The position numbers were made by a program, and so were the translations under genes. Shown piece by piece: positions 1-7,234 of a stretch of DNA of 14,802 nt; within the stretch, counting starts at the first letter, position 1; every line of letters begins with the position of its first letter. The stretch is taken from assembly GCA_020721485.1 (NCBI GenBank), contig DYMR01000024.1:1-14802 (forward strand). Reading direction: 5' to 3'. This DNA comes from Halothiobacillus neapolitanus. Its GTDB lineage: Bacteria > Pseudomonadota > Gammaproteobacteria > Halothiobacillales > Halothiobacillaceae. The notes beneath the pieces were generated by a model. It saw only the letters and a list, made by a program, of their open reading frames with translations. It was not told the origin of the DNA and did not search any database.

Positions 1-2223
1 CCAGCCGGCAACCGCCAACCCACGACCATCCAGCCGGGCAGTGCCCGTGAGCTGGCTCCACTCGCTGGGCGCGATGCCCTGCGGATGCGCTTCTGCGCCT
101 TGAGTGGGGGTGGGCGGATGTGAAGGGGTTCCGATGGCGGGATCATGCTCATTTCCACCCCCACGCACGCCAGCATCCCCACGAATACCCGCACCCCCAC
201 CCCAGCCCTCCCCCCTCAAGGGGGAGGGCGTATTGGGCTGCCCCCCCTCAAGGGGGTGGGCGTATTGCGATGATCCCCACTCATGGGGGCGAGGGGATTG
301 CGATGTTCCCCCACTCAAGGGGGCGGGCGTATTGGGATGCCTCCCCTCAAAGGGGTGGGCGTATTGCGATGATCCCCACTCATGGGGGCGAGGGGATTGC
401 GATGTTCCCCCACTCAAGGGGGTGGGGGGATTGCGATGCCCCCCCTCAAGGGGGCGGGCGTATTGCGATGATTCCCCACTCAAGGGGGTGGGGGGATTGC
501 GGTGATTCCCCTGCACTGCAACCTGTGCCGTGAGCGACCCCGCGAGGGCGGGCAGCCCGAAGGCGGCCAGCGGCAGCCGCGCCCCTTGCGGCACGGTCAG
601 CGAGGCACGCAAGGAATCGGTGGTTTGTGCGGCCGCGCCAAAACCCATTCGCCCTTGCGCGTCCATTCGGGCAGCGTCGCGCGCCACACCCCAGCGCGCT
701 TCGGCGGCATCCAGCACCAACACCCCGCGCTGCCACGCACCGCGCAGGGTGGCTTGGGCGGGCAAGCGGGCGTTGGGCAGGCCGATTTCGCCGTGTTCGA
801 GCGCGAAATCGACGCGGAGCGCAGCCTCGGCGGGCGAGAAATCCCCCAAGGCGCCGGTGAGACGCAACTGGGTATCGCCCTTGGCCACGGCCTGCATCCC
901 CTGCGCCTGCAAGGCTGAAGACCAATCCGCCCCCGACCAATCCAGCCGCGCCGACAGCGGATGCCTGTCGTCCCAACCCAGCGTCGCCTCGGCGGTGAGC
1001 GCGCCCTGCGCCACCGTTCCCTGCGTGATGGCGAGCTGCGCCCGCTGTGCATCCCACTGCCCAGTCACGGCCACATCATTCAGGGCGACGCCCGCCACGC
1101 GGCCACTCAGCCCGGAAAATTCCAGCCGACCGCCCTGCGCAGCCTGCCATTGCGCGTGTACGGCGCCGGCGAGTTGCCCGGCCAAGGCGGGGATGACTGC
1201 GCCCGGATTGATGCCCTGCCACACCGCTTGGCCGTGGGCGCTGGCGGGCGTTGCGGGATCGCTACCGGCATCGAACTCCGCCGAGCCGGTCAGGCATCCG
1301 TCCAAAAAATTCACCGCCAGCACGGGCAATTCAATCCGCCCCGGATGCGCGCTTAAGGGCAGAACCAATGCCGCCCGCGCCGATACCGGCGGCAATCCGC
1401 CCGCCAATGACGGATGCAACCAATCGCCCAGCAGCGAGGCATCAAGCTGCGCGCGCAGGGTATGCAAGGAACCCGACAGATGCAGCGTGCCCGGCAGCCA
1501 CCCCTCGGGCGCATCGACTCGCCACTGCCACTGCCCCGACACGGCATGCGGTTCGGCCACGCCCAGCGCGAGCTCGCCCGATGCGAACACGCTGACTGCC
1601 GCCGTGGGCAGGGTCACTTCGCTCGGCGGCATCAGCACCAGGCGAATTTGCCGCGCAGTCGCCTGGACATGCAGCGCCGCATGCGGCACCTGCGCCAAAA
1701 TATGATCCGCCGCGTCCGTCACCGTCATTGCCTGAATCTGCGCCGTGAGTGCCAGCGGCAGCGGCACGCGAATCGGCAACGCGGCTAAATTCAGCGGCGG
1801 CGCGCTGGCCTCCGCCGTCGAGCGACGGGGTGGTAAGCGCAGTGTCGCGTCCTGCACGCTCAATGCCAGCGCGAGCGGCCGCGCCTGCCACAGCGCCGAG
1901 GCATCGAGCCGCAATCGCGCGTCGTCCACGCGCAGCGCCAATCCGTCGGGTGAAGTGAAGCGCAGTTCGTGCAGCGCCAACCCGCCCCACACCGAACCTT
2001 CGACCGAGGCAACCGTGAACCCCGCCACCCGCGATTCCACCTGCGCCAAGGCAAACCGCGCCCCGCTCGGCGTCGCCAGCAGCCACATCGCGCCGACCAA
2101 CGCCAGCGCCAGCCCGCCGGCCAGCAGCCAGAGCAAGACATGCGCCCCGCGCAGCAATCCGGCCAAGACGCGCCACACATGATCCATTACGCGAGACATC
2201 AAGCGATCCACCACGCGCGCCAT
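1..2223 (-). CDS. tamB: TamB, inner-membrane-anchored translocation and assembly module subunit (3' end outside window)
   Basis: TamB spans the periplasm as a long beta-groove and works with the outer-membrane protein TamA in outer-membrane assembly and lipid movement. The reading frame is open from the ATG at 2221-2223 to the window edge (741 codons, no stop), so the C-terminal DUF490/TamB domain lies outside; family members are usually well over 1,200 residues. Residues 1-21 are basic. Residues 22-50 form one hydrophobic anchor (HVLLWLLAGGLALALVGAMW), followed by the conserved-looking ATPSGARFALAQVESRVAGF and then many alternating hydrophobic beta-repeat segments. The start overlaps the tamA stop (TGATG), indicating translational coupling. 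Oddity: codons about 573-721 are a low-complexity Pro/Gly/Ser/His linker made mostly of an in-frame tandem DNA repeat, after which TamB-like sequence resumes (WSQLTGTARLDGRGLAVAGW). Assignment rests on position after tamA, the anchor and the repeat character. Confidence 0.9.
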   Translation of the reverse strand, partial: MARVVDRLMSRVMDHVWRVLAGLLRGAHVLLWLLAGGLALALVGAMWLLATPSGARFALAQVESRVAGFTVASVEGSVWGGLALHELRFTSPDGLALRVDDARLRLDASALWQARPLALALSVQDATLRLPPRRSTAEASAPPLNLAALPIRVPLPLALTAQIQAMTVTDAADHILAQVPHAALHVQATARQIRLVLMPPSEVTLPTAAVSVFASGELALGVAEPHAVSGQWQWRVDAPEGWLPGTLHLSGSLHTLRAQLDASLLGDWLHPSLAGGLPPVSARAALVLPLSAHPGRIELPVLAVNFLDGCLTGSAEFDAGSDPATPASAHGQAVWQGINPGAVIPALAGQLAGAVHAQWQAAQGGRLEFSGLSGRVAGVALNDVAVTGQWDAQRAQLAITQGTVAQGALTAEATLGWDDRHPLSARLDWSGADWSSALQAQGMQAVAKGDTQLRLTGALGDFSPAEAALRVDFALEHGEIGLPNARLPAQATLRGAWQRGVLVLDAAEARWGVARDAARMDAQGRMGFGAAAQTTDSLRASLTVPQGARLPLAAFGLPALAGSLTAQVAVQGNHRNPPTPLSGESSQYARPLEGGHRNPPTPLSGGTSQSPRPHEWGSSQYAHPFEGRHPNTPAPLSGGTSQSPRPHEWGSSQYAHPLEGGQPNTPSPLRGEGWGGGAGIRGDAGVRGGGNEHDPAIGTPSHPPTPTQGAEAHPQGIAPSEWSQLTGTARLDGRGLAVAGW
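192..513. repeat. Nine-unit tandem array of a palindromic C/G-rich element, in frame inside tamB
   Basis: Each unit has a core of about five C, then CTCAAG or TCATG, then five G (a short hairpin), followed by a tail such as GGGCGTATTGCGATGAT. The core T of the nine units falls at 216, 248, 281, 315, 347, 380, 414, 446 and 480, giving spacings of 32, 33, 34, 32, 33, 34, 32 and 34 bp. Three units form a 99-bp higher-order repeat; 253-323 and 352-422 are identical over 71 bp. In the tamB frame this gives a 33-residue protein period containing SQSPRPHEWGSSQYAHP twice. A degenerate further unit may lie at about 98-121. The first unit with its left flank (192-234) matches an intergenic copy at 7161-7203. 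Confidence 0.95.
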
Positions 2224-4112
2224 CAAAAGGCCGCTCCAATGCCCAAATGCAGCCGAGGCAGGCGCCGTTCGCCATCGAACGGATACGCCACATCCACCCG
2301 CACCATGCCCACCGGCGACCGCCAACGCAGCCCCACCCCCGCGCCGGTCGCCAAGGAAATATCCTTCAGCGAATCAAAGGCATTGCCGGTATCGACAAAC
2401 ACCGCACCCCACCAATCCCGCCCGTACACCGGATGCATCACCTCGGTGCTGGCGGTGAACACATACCGCCCGCCGACCGGCTGGCCCGTGCTGTCCACCG
2501 GCCCCAGCGACTGATAGCCGTAGCCGCGCACGGATTGATCGCCCCCGGCAAAAAACCGCAGACTTTTGGGCAAATCGGTCAGCGCATCGGTGAGCACGCC
2601 GCCGACCTCGGTGCGCCCCACCCACACCCAGTCACCCCCGATGGGATGCATGCCCGCCAGTTGCACCCGCGCGCGCAGCAGCGATGCGCTCGACAGCAAC
2701 GGTTGGGCAGCGCCACTGAGCGAGGCATTGAACGCCAACCCGCGCGTGGGGAACAGTGGGTCATTCAAATCGCGCCAACCGACCCGCGCGCCCGTCAGGC
2801 AGAAGCCGCTGGTGTTGGCCGGTTCGCTGCCGAACTGGCTGCGCTCCAACAGATATTCGGTGAACAGCGCGGTGTTCCAGCGATTGAAATTGCGCACCCA
2901 TTGCACGCCGTTGGTGGTCGAAAGGCTGGTGATGTCGAGGTTATTTTCCCGATCCATCGCGGAATACAGCTCGTAGCGCTGGTTGAGCGGATCAGCCAGC
3001 CGAGGAATGGTGTATGTCGCCGACAGCGTTTGCTGCCGCTGCGCCAGCGAAAGATTAGCCCGCCATTGGTGGCCTTCAGGGTTTACATAAAACTGGTTCA
3101 GGGTGGCGCCCAACCGCGCGCCGGTATCGGTGCCATAACCCAGCTTGAATTCATAACTGCGCGGGCTGCCGGGCTTGGCCTGCACCCGCACCGGCACCGC
3201 ATCGCCGCTGCGCTCATCCCACTGCGGGCGCACCCGCACCGTCGAAAAATACCGGCGGCTCATCAGGTTCTGGTTGATCGCCACCAGATTCGCCGTAGTG
3301 TACGGATCGCCCGGCTGAACGCCCGCCAGCCGCGCCGCCAGTTCCGGGGTGAGTAAGGATTGTTCGATGTCGATGGCGCCGAAATGCGCCGGACGCCCCG
3401 CCGCCAACGCCAGTTCGATTACCGCGCGGTTTGTATCCGGGTTGACCCGCAACACATGCTTGCGCCATTGGGCATCCAAATACCCCGCCCCCCGCACGCG
3501 GCTCAACAGCCCATCGCGCAGGCGGGTGTATTGCCCTTGATCCATCGGCGAATCGGTGGCGGGCGTATTCGCGCGCAAAAAATCCTGCACAAACGCTTGC
3601 CCGATCAACGAAGCGCCGTGGGCATCGACGACCGAAATTTCCGCCGCCGACCAACGCACCCGCTCGCCCAACTGCACGGTGAGTTCGGGCAGATGGCAAC
3701 CGTTTTGCGTGCGCACCGACGGCGTGAATTGCGCGTGAAAATACCCAACCGCTTGCAGGGCATGGCGGGCATCGTCGGTGGCATCGGCCAGATAGCGCTC
3801 GAACACCAACGCGGGCGCATCGCAGGCAAACCGCTGCGCGGGTACCGATAAGCCAATCTGCCGAATCAACGCCGGATCGGTTACGCCCTGCAATTGCAGC
3901 GCCGGCGGTGTTGAGGTGGCGGCCACCAAAGAAGAAGCTGTCGATGGTGCGGATGTCAGGGCGGCCGGTGCCGCAATCACGCCCTGCGACCACAGCGCCA
4001 CCGCCGCGACGCAAGTCGTCCACCCAGCCGTCCACCCGGCCCGCCCAGGCGCGCGCGCGTCAAGCCATCGCGGCACGAATTGAGGCACGAATCGCGGGAT
4101 GAATCGCGACAT
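2223..4112 (-). CDS. tamA: TamA, Omp85-family outer-membrane assembly factor
   Basis: TamA is an outer-membrane Omp85 protein with N-terminal POTRA domains and a 16-strand barrel; it pairs with TamB to insert outer-membrane proteins. From the ATG at 4110-4112 the product is 629 residues, somewhat longer than the 577 of E. coli. Visible features are a signal peptide with hydrophobic core TTCVAAVALWSQGVIAA and likely cleavage near VIAA/PA; a POTRA region to about residue 260; a beta-rich barrel half; the Omp85 loop-6 motif VRGYGY at about residue 528; and a C-terminal phenylalanine (GIGAAF) typical of the barrel beta-signal. A GTG at 4140-4142 would add ten residues and overlap parE; I prefer the ATG 7 bp after the parE stop, although neither start has a clear Shine-Dalgarno sequence. 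The basic N-terminus before the signal core is unusually long. The stop overlaps the tamB start. Confidence 0.93.
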   Translation of the reverse strand: MSRFIPRFVPQFVPRWLDARAPGRAGWTAGWTTCVAAVALWSQGVIAAPAALTSAPSTASSLVAATSTPPALQLQGVTDPALIRQIGLSVPAQRFACDAPALVFERYLADATDDARHALQAVGYFHAQFTPSVRTQNGCHLPELTVQLGERVRWSAAEISVVDAHGASLIGQAFVQDFLRANTPATDSPMDQGQYTRLRDGLLSRVRGAGYLDAQWRKHVLRVNPDTNRAVIELALAAGRPAHFGAIDIEQSLLTPELAARLAGVQPGDPYTTANLVAINQNLMSRRYFSTVRVRPQWDERSGDAVPVRVQAKPGSPRSYEFKLGYGTDTGARLGATLNQFYVNPEGHQWRANLSLAQRQQTLSATYTIPRLADPLNQRYELYSAMDRENNLDITSLSTTNGVQWVRNFNRWNTALFTEYLLERSQFGSEPANTSGFCLTGARVGWRDLNDPLFPTRGLAFNASLSGAAQPLLSSASLLRARVQLAGMHPIGGDWVWVGRTEVGGVLTDALTDLPKSLRFFAGGDQSVRGYGYQSLGPVDSTGQPVGGRYVFTASTEVMHPVYGRDWWGAVFVDTGNAFDSLKDISLATGAGVGLRWRSPVGMVRVDVAYPFDGERRLPRLHLGIGAAF

Positions 4113-4119
4113 CAATGGC

Positions 4120-6030
4120 TTAATCCACCTGCGCCAAATCACCCTTGGTTTCCAGCCATTGGCGACGGTCCGCCGCCCGTTTTTTCGCCAGCAACATATC
4201 CATCAGCGCGAACGGATCCTCATCCGTCACGGTGAGCTGCACCAAGCGCCGCGTGCTGGGCGCCAGCGTCGATTCCCGCAACTGCCCCGGATTCATTTCC
4301 CCCAGCCCTTTGAAGCGCGTGACCTGCGTTTTGCCCCGACGATGCTCCGCCGAAAAACGCGCCAAAAACCCGTCGCGCTCGGCTTCATCGAGCGCATAGA
4401 AGGTCTCTTTGCCACAATCAATGCGGAACAGCGGCGGCATGGCGACAAACACATGCCCCGCCCGCACCAAGGCCGGAAAATGCCGTAAAAACAAGGCGCA
4501 CAGCAAGGTGGCGATGTGCAATCCATCCGAATCGGCATCGGCCAGAATGCAGACCTTGCCGTAGCGCAGGCGCGATAAATCCTCGCTGCCCGGATCAAGG
4601 CCAATCGCCACCGCGATGTCATGAACCTCTTGGCTCGCCAACACTTGATCGACGCTAGTTTCCCAAGTGTTCAGAATTTTGCCGCGCAACGGCATGATCG
4701 CTTGAAATTCCCGTTCGCGCGCTTGCTTGGCCGAGCCGCCCGCCGAATCGCCTTCCACCAAAAACAACTCGGTGCGGGCGAGGTCGGTCGCCGTGCAATC
4801 GGCCAACTTGCCGGGCAAGGCCGGCCCTTGCGTCAAGCGCTTGCGCGCGACTTTTTTGTCGCTTTTCAGCCGAATTTGCGCGGCATCAATCGCCAATTTG
4901 GCAATCGCCTCGCCTTCCGCCGGATGTTGGTTGAGCCAGAGCGAGAGCGAATCTTTGACCACGCCGCCAATGAAATTCGCCGCCTCCCGCGAGGAGAGCC
5001 GCTCCTTGGTTTGTCCGGCAAATTGCGGCTCGGTGAGCTTGGCCGAGAGCACAAACGCCACCCGATCAAACACATCCTCCGGCGCCAATTTCACGCCGCG
5101 CGGCAGCAAATTACGGAAATCGCAAAACTCACGCACCGCATCGGTCACGCCTTGGCGCAGGCCATTCACATGCGTGCCGCCCTGCGGGGTGGGAATCAGG
5201 TTCACATAACTTTCGGTGATCGGCTCGCCGCTTTCTTCCGGCCAAACCAAAGCCCAATCGACCGCCTGCGGGCGCGGCACATCCTCGGCGCGCAAAGAGC
5301 CAGAGAACCCGCCCGCCGGCAATATCGCCCGCCCTGCCAGGCTCGACAGCAAATAATCGGTCAGGCCATTGGCGTATTGCCAGCGCTGCGTTTCGCCGCT
5401 GGCTTCGTCGGTGAACGAGACCGCCAATCCCGGACAGAGCACGGCCTTGGCGCGCAGCAAGTGCGTCAACCGGCTGACTAAAAATTTCGGTGTATCAAAA
5501 TAGCTCGCGCGCGGCCAAAACCGCACCGTGGTGCCGGTTTGCTTCTTCGGAACCGTGCCAATTTCCGCCAGCGGCGCCTCCGGTTCGCCATCGGCAAAAC
5601 TCATGGCGAAGCGTTTACCTTCGCGGCGCACCTCGACGGTCAATCGTTCCGAGAGCGCATTGACGACCGACACCCCAACGCCGTGCAGGCCACCCGAGAA
5701 TCGGTACATTTGATCCGAAAACTTCCCGCCGGCATGCAGCCGCGTCAGCACCAGCTCCACACCGGAAATGCCATGTTCCGGATGAATATCCACCGGCATG
5801 CCGCGCCCATCATCCACCACGGAGACCGAGCCATCGGCATGCAGCGTGACGGCAATTTCCTGCGCGAACCCGCTGACCGCCTCATCAACGCTGTTGTCGA
5901 TCACCTCCTGCGCCAAATGATTGGGTCGGGTGGTGTCGGTATACATGCCGGGGCGTTTTTGCACCGGCGCCAAGCCCGTCAATACCTCGATCGCCTGCGC
6001 GTCGTACTGCGGGTTCAATCGTTCAGCCAT
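4120..6030 (-). CDS. parE: DNA topoisomerase IV subunit B (ATPase subunit)
   Basis: ParE is the ATPase half of topoisomerase IV, which with ParC decatenates daughter chromosomes. At 636 residues it is close to E. coli ParE (630). GHKL ATPase motifs are in order: QEVIDNSVDEA (residues 41-51, with the Mg-binding Asn46), DDGRGMPVD (73-81) and GGLHGVGVSVVNALS (113-127). The transducer domain follows. The TOPRIM domain has EGDSAGG at 426-432 and DADSDG at 498-503, and the C-terminus keeps RFKGLGEMNPGQL. The MYTDTTRPNHLAQEV sequence and the short length point to ParE rather than GyrB. The ATG at 6028-6030 matches the family N-terminus (MAERLNPQYDAQAIEVL), but only a weak GAG lies upstream. It is the first gene of a compact parE-tamA-tamB run; parC is not in this window. 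Confidence 0.97.
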   Translation of the reverse strand: MAERLNPQYDAQAIEVLTGLAPVQKRPGMYTDTTRPNHLAQEVIDNSVDEAVSGFAQEIAVTLHADGSVSVVDDGRGMPVDIHPEHGISGVELVLTRLHAGGKFSDQMYRFSGGLHGVGVSVVNALSERLTVEVRREGKRFAMSFADGEPEAPLAEIGTVPKKQTGTTVRFWPRASYFDTPKFLVSRLTHLLRAKAVLCPGLAVSFTDEASGETQRWQYANGLTDYLLSSLAGRAILPAGGFSGSLRAEDVPRPQAVDWALVWPEESGEPITESYVNLIPTPQGGTHVNGLRQGVTDAVREFCDFRNLLPRGVKLAPEDVFDRVAFVLSAKLTEPQFAGQTKERLSSREAANFIGGVVKDSLSLWLNQHPAEGEAIAKLAIDAAQIRLKSDKKVARKRLTQGPALPGKLADCTATDLARTELFLVEGDSAGGSAKQAREREFQAIMPLRGKILNTWETSVDQVLASQEVHDIAVAIGLDPGSEDLSRLRYGKVCILADADSDGLHIATLLCALFLRHFPALVRAGHVFVAMPPLFRIDCGKETFYALDEAERDGFLARFSAEHRRGKTQVTRFKGLGEMNPGQLRESTLAPSTRRLVQLTVTDEDPFALMDMLLAKKRAADRRQWLETKGDLAQVD

Positions 6031-6170
6031 GCCGAGTTACTCAAAAGAAATTCCGACAAGAATACCCAATGGCCTCGCCCTGCGCGAAACCATCGCGCCG
6101 CGCGGGCTTGAAAATGCGCCCAATCAGCCCAACATCCCAGAACACCTTGCCCATTTTCAGGACGCAACCC

Positions 6171-7034
6171 ATGAGCGATTCGCCGTACATTTACGAAGTT
6201 ACCGCCGCCGAGTTTCAAACCCAAGTCATTGATGCCTCGTTTGAAACCCCCGTATTGATCGACTTTTGGGCGGAATGGTGCGGCCCCTGCCGTAGCCTGA
6301 TGCCGTTGCTCGCCAAAATTACCGAAAGTTACGGCGGAAAACTCAAACTCGCTAAGGTCAACACCGATGTCGAAGTGCAACTGGCGCAACATTTCGGCAT
6401 CCGCAGCCTGCCCACGGTGATGCTGGTCATCAACGGCCAGCCGGTCGATCAATTCATGGGCGCCCTACCCGAAGGCCAAATCCGCGAACTGCTGGCCAAA
6501 CACATTCTTGATGAAGTCGCGCAATTGCGCCAAACCGCCCGCGCGACCGCCACGGCGGGCGATCCGATGGCGGCCATCGAATTTCTCAAACAGGCCAATG
6601 CCATCGAGCCGAACAACAGCGAAGTGCTGGTTGATCTGGCCGAATATATTTTCGCCGCCGGCGATGGCGCGCAGGCGCAGATGATTCTGGACGCGCTGCC
6701 GATGGATGTGGCCAGCCGCCCGGCGGTTAAAGAACTGCGCGCCCGCCTCCACCTCGCCAGCCAAGCGGCGGATGGCCCGTCGATTGACGAACTCACCGCA
6801 GCCATCGAGGCCGACGGCAACAACCTGACCGCCCGCGAGCAACTCGCCGCGCAATCCGCCCTGCGCCAAGACTACGAAACCGCGCTGACGCAGTACTACG
6901 CCATCATGCAGCGCGACCGCAGCTTCAACGAGGACGCCGGACGCCGAGGATTGCTCGACCTGTTCGAAGTGCTCGGCGCCGACCATCCCCTGGCCAAAAC
7001 TTGGCGACGGAAAATGTTCAGCCTGCTGCATTGA
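6171..7034 (+). CDS. cnoX: CnoX/YbbN-type thioredoxin-TPR chaperedoxin
   Basis: CnoX proteins combine a holdase chaperone and a thioredoxin fold and pass oxidation-damaged clients to GroEL or DnaK. The ATG at 6171 is preceded by AGGA at 6159-6162 with 8-nt spacing, and the following MSDSPYIYEVTAAEF is a typical family N-terminus; an in-frame ATG at 6069 would add an unrelated basic leader that overlaps the parE upstream region. The product is 287 residues (E. coli 284). Residues 1-115 are the thioredoxin domain with an intact WCGPC site (Cys37 and Cys40) and the cis-Pro loop SLPT (Pro81). Residues about 116-287 are helical TPR-like repeats (for example AIEFLKQANAIEPNNSEVLVDLAEY). E. coli CnoX has SxxC instead, so this protein may be redox-active, as in Caulobacter CnoX. 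It diverges from parE and has its own terminator. Confidence 0.92.
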   Translation: MSDSPYIYEVTAAEFQTQVIDASFETPVLIDFWAEWCGPCRSLMPLLAKITESYGGKLKLAKVNTDVEVQLAQHFGIRSLPTVMLVINGQPVDQFMGALPEGQIRELLAKHILDEVAQLRQTARATATAGDPMAAIEFLKQANAIEPNNSEVLVDLAEYIFAAGDGAQAQMILDALPMDVASRPAVKELRARLHLASQAADGPSIDELTAAIEADGNNLTAREQLAAQSALRQDYETALTQYYAIMQRDRSFNEDAGRRGLLDLFEVLGADHPLAKTWRRKMFSLLH

Positions 7035-7049
7035 AACCACCGCCCATAA

Positions 7050-7075
7050 AAAATCCCCCATCGATGGGGGATTTT
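7050..7075. terminator. Bidirectional intrinsic terminator between cnoX and flgE
   Basis: A perfect 26-bp palindrome centred on ATCGAT, with a CCCCCAT/ATGGGGG stem, is flanked by A and T runs on both sides. On the plus strand the stem is followed by ATTTTATTTTT, and on the minus strand by a T6 run. It lies 15 bp after the cnoX stop and can end both cnoX and read-through from flgE. Confidence 0.9.
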
Positions 7076-7160
7076 ATTTTTAGAAACCTTCTGATTCGCT
7101 CCGGTTTTCTTGCGGTAAATTTTCGGCAAATTGGGGATAAAGCAGCCCAGATGACCGGAT

Positions 7161-7203
7161 CACCCCCAACCCAGCCATCCCCCCTCAAGGGGGAGGGTGT
7201 ATC
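7161..7203. repeat. Dispersed palindromic repeat, single intergenic copy
   Basis: This 43-bp element matches 192-234 in tamB at 39 of 43 positions. It consists of a CACCCCCA-CCCAGCC left arm, a CCCCCTCAAGGGGG hairpin core, then AGGG and GTAT. It sits between the cnoX terminator and the flgE stop. This is the second locus of the family in the window, showing that the element is dispersed and not specific to tamB. The hairpin could help stop transcription or protect the flgE 3' end; that is inference. Confidence 0.85.
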
Positions 7204-7234
7204 ACCGTGAATCCGAGATTCGCGAAGATAAAAA

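Noticed and set aside
192..513. CRISPR array
   Set aside because: There are no constant repeats with unique spacers. Units are contiguous 32-34 bp variants, and the array lies within a coding frame with no cas genes nearby.
104..533. Two overlapping plus-strand open frames across the repeat array (133 and 137 codons)
   Set aside because: Both exist only because the 99-bp-period repeat lacks stops in several frames. The tamB frame on the minus strand has family-like sequence on both sides.
530..1705. A long plus-strand open frame (391 codons) opposite tamB
   Set aside because: It is Ala/Ser/Pro/Arg-rich with no recognisable domain, a typical antisense shadow of a GC-rich gene. The opposite frame reads as TamB throughout.
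7209..7221. Small GAATC-CGA-GATTC hairpin near the flgE stop as a terminator
   Set aside because: The stem is only 5 bp and the T-run lies before it, not after it, on the minus strand.
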